In this document: positions 17,344-25,515 of the stretch, piece by piece | Layout of the letters: the number at the start of each line of letters is the position of its first letter | Numbering within the stretch: the stretch's first letter is position 1 | Assembly: GCA_900100245.1 (NCBI GenBank) | Contig: FNEU01000001.1 | Span: 434,001-498,000 of the forward strand | DNA: 64,000 nucleotides | Reading direction: 5' to 3' | Source: Lachnospiraceae bacterium G41 | GTDB taxonomy: Bacteria; Bacillota; Clostridia; Lachnospirales; Lachnospiraceae | Position numbers and translations under genes: made by a program | The notes under the pieces: model-generated | What the model saw: only the letters and a program-made list of their open reading frames with translations | Database searches by the model: none | What the model was told of the DNA's origin: nothing

Positions 17344-17413
17344 ATATAATGTTAATATTCCAATTTTTTTCAGCTGAATATCGAAATGTTCCTTTTCGAT
17401 ATTAACATTATAT
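17344..17413. repeat. Overlapping inverted repeats in the rfbB leader
   Basis: An outer pair of perfect 15-base arms (17344-17358 with 17399-17413) encloses an inner pair of 10-base arms (17377-17386 with 17394-17403, loop of seven). The right arms overlap at 17399-17403, so the two structures exclude each other in part. They lie 30-100 bases upstream of the rfbB start codon. Confidence 0.7.
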
Positions 17414-17437
17414 AGGGTGACGTAACGTAATGCGCAA
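17407..17437 (-). promoter_or_regulatory. Possible rfbB promoter
   Basis: TATAAT at 17407-17412 on the minus strand has a weak TTGCGC at 17432-17437 with a 19-base spacer. The -10 falls in the right arm of the long inverted repeat, so the transcript would start with the inner hairpin. Confidence 0.45.
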
Positions 17438-17528
17438 GTACTTTTTTTTAATTTTTTTAAAATATATTTTTCAGCAGTATTATAAAAACTTCTTCTTTTC
17501 ATTCATAGTACCGCCTTCTTATATCCGT

Positions 17529-18779
17529 TTAAGATTTAAAGGCTTTAAAATACCCCGATTCCTTGGTGATTTTAAATCCTTTTTTGGTTTTCTTTTCAAC
17601 GAATACTTTGAATTCTTTATAACGGTCAGGTATGTATCGTCGCTGATTGCCGTGGCAGGACATTATGTATTCAAGCAGCGGCTCGGCTTTATCTACATAC
17701 AGATAATCGTCATATAAGTTTTTCTCTATATTCGTAAAATATTTCTTTAATATTTTCTCGCCGTTATCAAGTCCGAATATAAGATAAAGATCCTTTGCAG
17801 CAAGTGCGATTCTGTCGTCAAATTCTTTTACGAGGTCCGTTATTTCCCTCATATGAGCACTTCCGTATGTACTGGCAAAAAGGAATCCGCCTTTCTTAAG
17901 CACTCTTTTTGATTCGGATAAAACCTTATCCGGTTTGTCAAAATAAAAGAGCATGTGATTGGCAATTACTATATCTATCGATTCGTCCTTTACGGGCAAA
18001 TCCTCGGAATCAAATGCTTCAAACTTAAAATTCTCACTGACTAATTTTTTTAATTTCTCGCTCTTTCCTGCTGCCTTTTTAAGTCCGTTCTCTGCATCGT
18101 TTACCATTCCGATAGAAATATCCGATAAAATAACGTTTACGTTCTCAGGTATCTTTTTAATATTCTCAATCCAGAAAGCTCCGTTGCCGCAGCCGATTTC
18201 AAGGATTGTAACCGTCTTTTTCTTATCAACATTTTTAAATACTTCTTCGAAAAGCCAGGGAAACCATCCTTTTTTATTGACGGAATAATTCTTGTGAAGA
18301 TCTATTCTGGCCGAAATATTGCCCGAGTTTTTGTACTGCGTATTAAGAGAGTTTTCCAAACCTGTAAGTTCGGTAATCTTTAGCATCTTATCCCAGTCAA
18401 TATTTTTGTTTTTCTCATAAGCATTAAGCGTTTCGTTTATTGCATCTTTTACAAGCTGCATCTGCTCGATTTTATCGTCCACGAGTTTGTTCTGAAGTTT
18501 CAGTGAATCAAGCATAAAATTCTTGTCATCCGAATTAAGCATCAGTTCCTTGATTTCATCCAAGGAAAATCCGAGATACTTGTATAAAAGAATCTGCTCG
18601 AGCTTAAGAAAATCTTCGCGAACATAAAATCTTGCGCCGGTATCTTCATCGATTACACTCGGCTTTAAGATATTGGCCGTATCGTAAAATCTTATGGTTC
18701 TGACAGATACCTTGGCCATCTTTGCAAGCTGTCCGGTGGTAAAGTATTCTTTGTTGTCGTCTTTGTTTTTAATACTCAT
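17529..18779 (-). CDS. MerR-type regulator fused to a SAM-dependent methyltransferase
   Basis: A 416-residue fusion. Residues 13-80 are a MerR winged helix (FTTGQLAKMAKVSVRTIRFYD), then a helical dimerisation segment to about 150, then a class I methyltransferase with the SAM motif ILEIGCGNG at 192-200 and a Methyltransf_11-like core (VIANHMLFYF, LKKGGFLFASTYG). The methyltransferase takes the place of the usual ligand-binding part, so it may sense or modify a small molecule. The ATG at 18779 has GAGG before it; the longer frame reads through the inverted repeat at 18797-18845. Target genes are not evident; autoregulation is likely. Confidence 0.85.
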   Translation of the reverse strand: MSIKNKDDNKEYFTTGQLAKMAKVSVRTIRFYDTANILKPSVIDEDTGARFYVREDFLKLEQILLYKYLGFSLDEIKELMLNSDDKNFMLDSLKLQNKLVDDKIEQMQLVKDAINETLNAYEKNKNIDWDKMLKITELTGLENSLNTQYKNSGNISARIDLHKNYSVNKKGWFPWLFEEVFKNVDKKKTVTILEIGCGNGAFWIENIKKIPENVNVILSDISIGMVNDAENGLKKAAGKSEKLKKLVSENFKFEAFDSEDLPVKDESIDIVIANHMLFYFDKPDKVLSESKRVLKKGGFLFASTYGSAHMREITDLVKEFDDRIALAAKDLYLIFGLDNGEKILKKYFTNIEKNLYDDYLYVDKAEPLLEYIMSCHGNQRRYIPDRYKEFKVFVEKKTKKGFKITKESGYFKAFKS

Positions 18780-18796
18780 AAACGCCTCATAAAATA

Positions 18797-18845
18797 TGGT
18801 TTGTTTATGATTCAAAAAATGCTTTTCTGATATATAAACAAACCA
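18797..18845. promoter_or_regulatory. 12-bp inverted repeat before the MerR-methyltransferase gene
   Basis: TGGTTTGTTTAT (18797-18808) and its exact complement (18834-18845) are separated by 25 bases, just upstream of the start codon and downstream of the aminopeptidase stop. It is placed as expected for an autoregulatory operator, although MerR sites usually have closer arms. Confidence 0.5.
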
Positions 18846-18872
18846 CATAAAAGAATGTCACAAAAAATTATA

Positions 18873-20885
18873 TTAAATTCCTTCAAGAGGAATATTTAGC
18901 TCCTCGCAGCCTTCAAGAACGAATCTGCCGTTTTCGATGAGCTTAACCGCTATTCCATTGTAATCAACCGCTTCAAGGAGTCCCAACTCATCATAGGGAA
19001 TCGTTACATCGGTATGGCAGTATGTGTAGGCTTCACCGTTTTCCTTGGCAATCATTTCCTTGCCGTCGGGATTGTATACCTTTACGCTCTCTTCGTTCGA
19101 ATAGCATGTGTCTCCGAATGCAAAATGCGGTCCCATTTTCTCTGCAATAAGAATTGGAAGCTTGTTGAAAATATCGTATTTCTTTGCAAGCGCATAAGCA
19201 TAAGTATTCGTTCCGATTGCAGCCTCTCCCATAGGAAGTGTCGGATGATAGAATAAAAGATTTTCATCGATGAATTCTTTGTTCTTTTTCTCATCCTCAT
19301 AGTTGGTGCATGTATATGCGGATATCTTTCCGTCCTTTATTTCAAGTTCTATATTTTTGAATTTAAGATCGTTTAAAAATACTTCTTTTACATGCAAAAC
19401 ACCCTCTGTGCCCTTAAGTACGGGAGATGTAAATACTTCGCCCAAAGGAATGTTTACATCTGCGAGACAATTTTCGTACTTGGTCTCTTTTAAAGGATCT
19501 TTTAAATCCGCGAGCTTAACCTTTAAATCCGTTTTATTGCCGTTACATCCTACGACATGGATGTAGTCGGATTTATCCAAGGTATCGATTAAAGTCTGCT
19601 GGATATTCTGATATGTATCCACAGGAAGTGTGTTGACGGTAATTATTTCTTTTAGGATTTCCTCATAATTTCCGATTGCAGGAACTGGCCATGCAATAAT
19701 CGTAAAAGATCTCTCTTCTCTCTTAATGTATTCGTTGGTAATCTCGGAACTCTTTCTTCTATAGTCCGTGATAAGTTCCTGCTTTTTAGTGCCGTATCTT
19801 GCTGCATGTGCGCATTCCGAAGGCACAAAGGAATCTTCTCCGAAAATCTCCATACATGCGGGACCGGCCCATTCTTCGGCTTCCTTCTTTAATTCCTCGT
19901 ATGCTGCTTTGATGCCTTCGATACGTCTTGTTACAAGCTGGCCGTTTAAAACAAGCGACATGTCTTCCTTGTGATCTTCGTCAAACTGAGGATTTGCAAG
20001 TCCGCCGTAATAGCCCGGTTTAAAGATACCGGTTCTTGAAAAGATATCATAACCTGCTCTGTAGATTACGCTTTCAAGACCCATCTGTCTAAACTGCTTA
20101 ATCGCATCCTTAGCCACTCTCTCAAATCCTAATCTGTAGCGAAGGTTCACGGTCTTTTTCTTTGACAAATCTTTCTTTGAAACGACAAAGCCTTTTTTGA
20201 AGCCTTCGGTATAGGTTCTGCTCATAATCTCAATGTCCTTTTCATCCAAAGAAGCCATTGCAAGGAATGTTTCTTCCTCGCTTTTTCCGACATATTCGCC
20301 GAATGCAAAAAGTGTTCTTACATCGGATAAATCATAATTTTCGATGATTTTATTTGCATAAGCATTGTCGATTGTAAGCTGCTTGTTGATTCTCTTAACC
20401 GATTCGTCTTCCGTGTAATCAAATACATAGTAGTAAAGGATTTCGCGAAGCTCTTCTGCTTTTATGCTTTCCCCTTCTAAAAGAAGCACGTTACCGTACA
20501 CTTCAAGGAAAAGTTCCATGCGGATTACAAGTTCTTCTATGTCGCACTCAAAGACATAGGGAATCATACCGAATACTTCGGCATAAACAGCGGATAAAAG
20601 AACTCCTGCCTCACCCAAAGTTTCATACGCGTAATCGGGATTAAGATATGATGTTTTATAATTTTCCGAGTAAATCTCGCCGTAGAGAAAATCATTTCTC
20701 TCCCTTAATTCTTCAAGCGATTTGTTTCCTATGGGACCGTTAACTTTTATATCTTCGTAGATGCTTAAAAGTCCCTTCACATATTTTGAAACGGAAACGA
20801 AAAAAGGACCATAAATACCCAGTCCTTCTGCTTCCGTTACGATTTCTTCAATTCTTTCTTTTGATAATTCGTATCTTTCTGTCAT
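18873..20885 (-). CDS. Aminopeptidase, M29-like with long N-terminal extension
   Basis: A 670-residue cytosolic peptidase. The C-terminal 350 residues resemble M29 (AmpS/PepS) aminopeptidases: LPMGEAAIGTN, IAEKMGPHFAFGDT and the YTYCHTDVTIPYDELG end carry the Glu, His and Asp positions that bind the metal pair. The family is usually about 400 residues, so the first 250 residues are an added domain without a motif known to me. AAAGGAAG precedes the ATG. It starts 9 bp after the small membrane protein on the same strand. Substrate is unknown. Confidence 0.75.
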   Translation of the reverse strand: MTERYELSKERIEEIVTEAEGLGIYGPFFVSVSKYVKGLLSIYEDIKVNGPIGNKSLEELRERNDFLYGEIYSENYKTSYLNPDYAYETLGEAGVLLSAVYAEVFGMIPYVFECDIEELVIRMELFLEVYGNVLLLEGESIKAEELREILYYYVFDYTEDESVKRINKQLTIDNAYANKIIENYDLSDVRTLFAFGEYVGKSEEETFLAMASLDEKDIEIMSRTYTEGFKKGFVVSKKDLSKKKTVNLRYRLGFERVAKDAIKQFRQMGLESVIYRAGYDIFSRTGIFKPGYYGGLANPQFDEDHKEDMSLVLNGQLVTRRIEGIKAAYEELKKEAEEWAGPACMEIFGEDSFVPSECAHAARYGTKKQELITDYRRKSSEITNEYIKREERSFTIIAWPVPAIGNYEEILKEIITVNTLPVDTYQNIQQTLIDTLDKSDYIHVVGCNGNKTDLKVKLADLKDPLKETKYENCLADVNIPLGEVFTSPVLKGTEGVLHVKEVFLNDLKFKNIELEIKDGKISAYTCTNYEDEKKNKEFIDENLLFYHPTLPMGEAAIGTNTYAYALAKKYDIFNKLPILIAEKMGPHFAFGDTCYSNEESVKVYNPDGKEMIAKENGEAYTYCHTDVTIPYDELGLLEAVDYNGIAVKLIENGRFVLEGCEELNIPLEGI

Positions 20886-20894
20886 AATCTTCCT

Positions 20895-21221
20895 TTAACC
20901 TATCATACCAAGCCCGTACACATACATAAGGTAAATAAGATTTACCGCTGCTATTCCGAGCCCGATATGCGAGAAAATGTGATAAACGTTTTTCTGAAAA
21001 TATGTTCTGATGGAGAGCACAACAGACGTAAGCGAGAATACGAGGCAAAGTATTGCCGTTATTCCCACTCTTGTCTCTATCTGCCCTGCCAGTTTAAATG
21101 ACATAATAAGTGAAACAAGAAGTGCCACAAACGAAATGAATGAAAGCACTATGCTCATTACAGAAAGCGGCGATATTTTTTTATCCGTGAATTTGTAATT
21201 CGCATTCGGAAGTTTAAACAT
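20895..21221 (-). CDS. Small three-span membrane protein
   Basis: A 108-residue protein with three to four hydrophobic segments after a short soluble N-terminus. It resembles the small membrane proteins annotated only as DUFs in Lachnospiraceae (possibly DUF6142). GGAG precedes the ATG. It sits between pyrE (12 bp) and the aminopeptidase (9 bp), so the three genes share a transcript. Function unknown. Confidence 0.65.
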   Translation of the reverse strand: MFKLPNANYKFTDKKISPLSVMSIVLSFISFVALLVSLIMSFKLAGQIETRVGITAILCLVFSLTSVVLSIRTYFQKNVYHIFSHIGLGIAAVNLIYLMYVYGLGMIG

Positions 21222-21233
21222 TTATTTCTCCAC

Positions 21234-21911
21234 TTATTTAGCGCCGTATTCTTCGTAATACTTGTCGATTGCTTCTTTTATGGTGTCATTGATTATAACT
21301 TCACCGTTGATTTCCTTGTTGTACAAAGCTTCTGTAACATCTGCCATGGATACGATGGCTGCTGTGTTGATGCCGTATGTTTCCTTGATTTCGTCAAGTG
21401 CGCATTTTTCGGTATTAAGACCTCTCTCCATTCTGTTAAGGCTTACGATAAGGCCTACGATTGTAACGTCTGCCTGTGCCTTGATGATGGGGAAGGTTTC
21501 CTCGATTGACTTACCCGATGTGGTTACGTCTTCAATAATTACCACTCTGTCGCCGTCTTTTAACTTTGAACCAAGAAGAATACCTGTATCACCGTGATCC
21601 TTTATTTCTTTTCTGTTGGAACAGTATCTGACCTCTTTACCATATAATTCGCTGTATGCGATTGCTGTTGTTACCGACAAAGGAATACCCTTGTATGCCG
21701 GTCCGAAGAGTACATCGAAATCATCTCCGTACACATCGTGTATAGCTTTGGCGTAATATTCGCCGAGTTTCTTTAACTGATATCCGGTTACATATGCGCC
21801 GGCATTCATAAAGAAAGGTGATTTTCTTCCGCTCTTTAATGTGAAATCACCGAATTTGAGCACCTTGCTCTCTACCATAAAATCAATAAATTCTTTTTTG
21901 TAAGCGTCCAT
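21234..21911 (-). CDS. pyrE: Orotate phosphoribosyltransferase
   Basis: A 225-residue enzyme that joins orotate to PRPP to give OMP in pyrimidine synthesis. The PRPP-binding loop VVIIEDVTTSGKS, the FGPAYKGIPL block and the flexible-loop region (YCSNRKEIKDHG) are all present. The ATG at 21911 has GGAGG before it; the four extra upstream codons are not used. No other pyr genes are in the window. No attenuator-like leader was seen. Confidence 0.95.
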   Translation of the reverse strand: MDAYKKEFIDFMVESKVLKFGDFTLKSGRKSPFFMNAGAYVTGYQLKKLGEYYAKAIHDVYGDDFDVLFGPAYKGIPLSVTTAIAYSELYGKEVRYCSNRKEIKDHGDTGILLGSKLKDGDRVVIIEDVTTSGKSIEETFPIIKAQADVTIVGLIVSLNRMERGLNTEKCALDEIKETYGINTAAIVSMADVTEALYNKEINGEVIINDTIKEAIDKYYEEYGAK

Positions 21912-22029
21912 CGAAACCTCCAAAATTTCATTTCAAACATAAAGATTTTATCATAAAAGTACTTGATTTAAAAGACAGAAATGCTATTGACCGACACGGT
22001 TAATCATAAAAGATACGCGATTTTAAAAT

Positions 22030-22058
22030 TTGATTAAAAGGTTCGAATAATGTATAAT
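22030..22058 (+). promoter_or_regulatory. Promoter of the GH25 lysozyme gene
   Basis: TTGATT (22030-22035) and TATAAT (22053-22058) with a 17-base spacer, followed by a leader of about 70 bases and GAGGA before the ATG at 22134. Confidence 0.75.
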
Positions 22059-22133
22059 GTGTTTAAGTATGGTGTTTTTTCGAAACACATATTTTGCGAA
22101 ACTTTAGATAAGCTAAAATGAAGAGGAATAAAA

Positions 22134-23210
22134 ATGAGCGACAAATCAACATTAAATGAATTGCAACCCAGGAAGAAGAAAAAGAAAAGCGTAATCGGAT
22201 TTGTAATAGCGATAGTGTTCTTAAGTCTTATTACACTCGCTTCTCTCGCAGTTGCATATCAGTCCGTAAAATTATATAAAGACGAAGTTAAAAAGAACGA
22301 AGAAGCACCTGTGGCTGAAGTTACATACACTAAAGAAGAAGTCGACGAGATGGTAAAACTTGCCAGAGAAGATGCTGCCGAACAGGCTACGGCAGGTTTT
22401 TATGCAGAGCTTAAGGATACAGCCGAAAACAGCAACGGTATCGTGAGTATGCTTCGTAAAATGTATCCCGAGTACTTCGTATATTACAACAACAATCATT
22501 ACGAATTCGTTGAAATAGACCATACGATTCCGCAGGCAAATTTCGAAAACGAAAACATCATTGCAAACGAAGGTTTCCTTGAATACAAGGTTGATGGTGA
22601 AACCAAATCCGTAAAAGGTATCGACGTTTCCAAATTCCAGGGCGATATTGACTGGCAGAAGGTCGCAGATTCGGGCGTTGAATATGCCATGATTAGACTC
22701 GGCCTTCGCGGATATGAAACAGGCAAGCTTGTAACAGATGAAAACTTTAAGGCCAATGTGGAAGGCGCTACCGCAGCAGGTATCGATGTGGGCGTATATT
22801 TCTTCACTCAGGCGATTAATCCCGCAGAGGCAAGAGAAGAAGCCGAATACGTGCTTAATGAAATCGCACCCTACAATATTACATATCCCGTGGCTATTGA
22901 TGTAGAGGATCTTTACAACGACAAGGCAAGAAGTTACAACCAGTCAAAGGAATCACGTACCGAATGTGCTATTGCTTTTATGGATGCGATTAAGGACGCA
23001 GGCTACAATCCCGCCATTTACGGCAATTTAAATACATTTACGAAATTGGTTGAAGTCAACAAACTCGGAGAATATGACAAGTGGTTTGCACTCTACGATA
23101 CACAGATTTATTTCCCTTACGAAATCACCGTATGGCAGTATTCGGACAAGGGCAGAATCGACGGTATCGAGGGCGATGTTGACTTAAACATTACATTTCC
23201 CAAACAATAA
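22134..23210 (+). CDS. GH25 lysozyme-like muramidase, membrane anchored
   Basis: A 358-residue protein. A basic cytoplasmic start is followed by one span at about 20-43, then a linker and a GH25 domain from about 160 to the end. The catalytic set is present: GIDVSKFQG gives Asp164 and AIDVED gives Asp256 and Glu258. GH25 enzymes cleave peptidoglycan between MurNAc and GlcNAc. The uncleaved N-terminal anchor suggests a role at the cell's own wall. No prophage genes are adjacent. Confidence 0.9.
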   Translation: MSDKSTLNELQPRKKKKKSVIGFVIAIVFLSLITLASLAVAYQSVKLYKDEVKKNEEAPVAEVTYTKEEVDEMVKLAREDAAEQATAGFYAELKDTAENSNGIVSMLRKMYPEYFVYYNNNHYEFVEIDHTIPQANFENENIIANEGFLEYKVDGETKSVKGIDVSKFQGDIDWQKVADSGVEYAMIRLGLRGYETGKLVTDENFKANVEGATAAGIDVGVYFFTQAINPAEAREEAEYVLNEIAPYNITYPVAIDVEDLYNDKARSYNQSKESRTECAIAFMDAIKDAGYNPAIYGNLNTFTKLVEVNKLGEYDKWFALYDTQIYFPYEITVWQYSDKGRIDGIEGDVDLNITFPKQ

Positions 23211-23218
23211 ATTTGTGC

Positions 23219-23224
23219 TATAAT
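23219..23224 (+). promoter_or_regulatory. TATAAT box eight bases before a start codon without Shine-Dalgarno
   Basis: A consensus TATAAT ends 8 bases before the ATG at 23233, and no Shine-Dalgarno is visible. If used, the message would start at or near the A of the ATG (leaderless). No matching -35 is clear, so a read-through transcript from the lysozyme gene is the alternative. Confidence 0.4.
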
Positions 23225-23232
23225 TCAAAACT

Positions 23233-23622
23233 ATGGAATACGTAAAAACTGAAGCAAAACATGCTAAAACCGCATACAGTGCCCTGACTGTGTCGGGCTT
23301 ATCCTTCGTGTCGGCAGTGCTCGGAGTGTTTTTTATGCCCTTTATTCTTTCTCCGATTGCGATGATTATTTCGCATCTTTCCAAAGGAAGGTTAAAGACC
23401 AGACATTTCGCCGCACAGGCTGCCATTGTCGTAGCCATTATCGCGTTTATCATAAACGGCTGTATGATTGCGCTCGGCGTTTATAAATTTAAAACCGATC
23501 CCGAGATCAGAAACAGATACAATACCGCTATGCAGGAAATGTACGGAATGACTCTCGATGAATATTTTCAGACCTTACAGGACCAGTTTTCGGTAACACT
23601 TCCGGAAACAAACGTACAATAA
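23233..23622 (+). CDS. Small membrane protein, DUF4190-like
   Basis: A 129-residue protein with two to three membrane spans in the DUF4190 arrangement (a helical hairpin with PFILSPIAMIISHLSKG between spans) and a short outer C-terminus. Its function in the family is unknown. It has no visible Shine-Dalgarno and starts 22 bp after the lysozyme stop. The next gene starts 14 bp on. Confidence 0.65.
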   Translation: MEYVKTEAKHAKTAYSALTVSGLSFVSAVLGVFFMPFILSPIAMIISHLSKGRLKTRHFAAQAAIVVAIIAFIINGCMIALGVYKFKTDPEIRNRYNTAMQEMYGMTLDEYFQTLQDQFSVTLPETNVQ

Positions 23623-23636
23623 ACGAGGCTTAATAA

Positions 23637-24398
23637 ATGTCCGATAAAGTACTTAAAATCAGAACAAACAGAGAAATAAGAAGTTATGCAAGGGAAAGAC
23701 TTCTTGGAAATATGCTCATCCCCTGCCTTGTTACCTTCTTTTTTTTCAGTGCAAGAAATGTTTTCGAACTGTTCATGCAGTACGGCATTCTCGGAACGGA
23801 CATGTTTGCTTTTATCTTTTATGTTGCACTTTTTATCACAATCAATTCGGTCTGGGGACTGATAAGATACGGAATCAGCCGTTATTTTCTTTCTTTTATC
23901 ACCACAAAAAAAGCAAGCCCTGCAAATATCTTTGCGGGCTTTAAGGGTTCCACCGAAACAATCATAGTTGTTTCACTTATATTGGCTATAATAAGTCTGG
24001 TTTTCCAGTTGCCTTATCTTATCTATACTTTCTTTTTCTCGGTTAATACAATACACAGCTTCTTATTAAGCCTGGTACTGTTCCTCGCCGGAAACCTTGT
24101 AGTATATCTGATCGAGGCATATCTTGCTCCGATTTATTTCGTAATCTGTGACAATCCCGGCGCAAGACTTCCCTGGATTCTCGTTATAACTTTTTCTTTG
24201 ATGAACACAAAGAATTTCTTTAAATATATCGGACTTCAGATTTCATTTATTCCGTTATATCTTTTGGGATTACTTTCATTCGGTATAGGGCTTCTCTGGG
24301 TAGTTCCCTATGCATATACTTCCTATGCTTACTTCTACGAAGCACTGTGCGAAACATATCTTTCCACACAGGATAAAAAAGAAGCATCGGTCGAATAA
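23637..24398 (+). CDS. DUF975 family membrane protein
   Basis: A 253-residue protein with about six spans. The start (KIRTNREIRSYARERLLGNM) and the end (GLLWVVPYAYTSYAYFYEAL) are DUF975 hallmarks. The role is unknown; such proteins may insert or shape membrane components. ACGAGG precedes the ATG. It ends 4 bp from the convergent stop of prfB with no terminator visible between. Confidence 0.85.
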   Translation: MSDKVLKIRTNREIRSYARERLLGNMLIPCLVTFFFFSARNVFELFMQYGILGTDMFAFIFYVALFITINSVWGLIRYGISRYFLSFITTKKASPANIFAGFKGSTETIIVVSLILAIISLVFQLPYLIYTFFFSVNTIHSFLLSLVLFLAGNLVVYLIEAYLAPIYFVICDNPGARLPWILVITFSLMNTKNFFKYIGLQISFIPLYLLGLLSFGIGLLWVVPYAYTSYAYFYEALCETYLSTQDKKEASVE

Positions 24399-24402
24399 TC
24401 TT

Positions 24403-25506
24403 TTAATTTCCAAGACTCTTCCACTTTAAATATGCATTGATAAAAGGATCCAGATCGCCGTCGAGCACTGCTGCCGCATTGCCCGATTCTTCGTTTGTTC
24501 TTAAATCTTTTACCATCGTATAAGGCTGAAGCACGTAGGATCTTATCTGGCTTCCGAAGCCGTTTTCAAGAACTTCACCCCTGATATCGTCGAGTTTAGC
24601 CGCATTTGCTTCTTCCATGAGCATTAAGAGTTTGGCCTTTAACATCTGCATGGCCTTGTCTTTGTTCTGGAACTGGCTTCGCTCATTCTGACATGCTACA
24701 ACTACGCCCGTCGGAATATGTGTAATTCTGACAGCCGAGGAAGTCTTGTTGATATGCTGTCCGCCGGCACCCGACGAACGGTATGTGTCTATCTTTAAAT
24801 CTTCGGGATTAATCTCAACCGTATTGTCATCTTCAAGTTCCGGCATTACATCAAGTGATGCAAAGGATGTCTGTCTCTTACCCTGTGCATTAAAGGGTGA
24901 AATACGAACCAGTCTGTGAACGCCCTTTTCTCCCTTTAAATATCCGTACGCATTGGGGCCGTTTACCTGCCATGCAACGGATTTAATGCCTGCTTCATCG
25001 CCTTCGAGATAATCGAGCACTTCTACCTGAAAGCCTTTCTTTTCAGCCCATCTTGTATACATTCTGTAAAGAATTGAAACCCAGTCGCAGCTCTCGGTAC
25101 CGCCCGCACCTGCATTTAATCTTAAAATAGCATTGCAAGAATCGTGCTCGCCCGATAAAAGCATGGATATTCTCATGTCTTCAAGCTTTGCTTTAAACTT
25201 CTCAAACTCGGATACAATCTCTTCTTCCATACCCTCTTCCTCACCTGCTATCTCGATGAATTCAAGGATATCGTTGTACTGGTTTTCCAGAGTTTTTACA
25301 TCATCTATCGACTGCTTGAAAAGTTTGCATTCCGTGCTTAATTTGTTAGCTCTGTCGACATCGTTCCAAAAGGTAGGCTCCTGCATTTCTCGCTCGAGCT
25401 CGACCACTCTTTCTTCTTTTCTTTCGATATCACAGGAAAGCTTAACCTGATTAAGCGTATCCTTAAGCGATAAAAGTTCAGTTTTGATATTGTCTAAAAG
25501 TACCAT
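24403..25506 (-). CDS. prfB: Peptide chain release factor 2, without programmed frameshift
   Basis: A 367-residue release factor that frees the peptide at UGA and UAA codons. The RF2-specific SPF tripeptide (RISPFNAQG) and the GGQ motif (SGAGGQHINKTSSAV) are both present. In many bacteria codon 26 or so is an in-frame UGA needing a +1 shift. Here that point reads Lys-Leu-Ser-Cys-Asp-Ile with no stop, so the whole protein is one open frame. GAGGAA sits 5 bases before the ATG, inside the 9-bp gap after the VWA gene, so it is probably the last gene of that operon. Confidence 0.95.
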   Translation of the reverse strand: MVLLDNIKTELLSLKDTLNQVKLSCDIERKEERVVELEREMQEPTFWNDVDRANKLSTECKLFKQSIDDVKTLENQYNDILEFIEIAGEEEGMEEEIVSEFEKFKAKLEDMRISMLLSGEHDSCNAILRLNAGAGGTESCDWVSILYRMYTRWAEKKGFQVEVLDYLEGDEAGIKSVAWQVNGPNAYGYLKGEKGVHRLVRISPFNAQGKRQTSFASLDVMPELEDDNTVEINPEDLKIDTYRSSGAGGQHINKTSSAVRITHIPTGVVVACQNERSQFQNKDKAMQMLKAKLLMLMEEANAAKLDDIRGEVLENGFGSQIRSYVLQPYTMVKDLRTNEESGNAAAVLDGDLDPFINAYLKWKSLGN

Positions 25507-25515
25507 ATTTCCTCA

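Noticed and set aside
25430-25460. A frameshift site in prfB
   Set aside because: The frame is continuous and has no in-frame UGA; the AAG CTT sequence resembles part of the classical site but lacks the stop codon.
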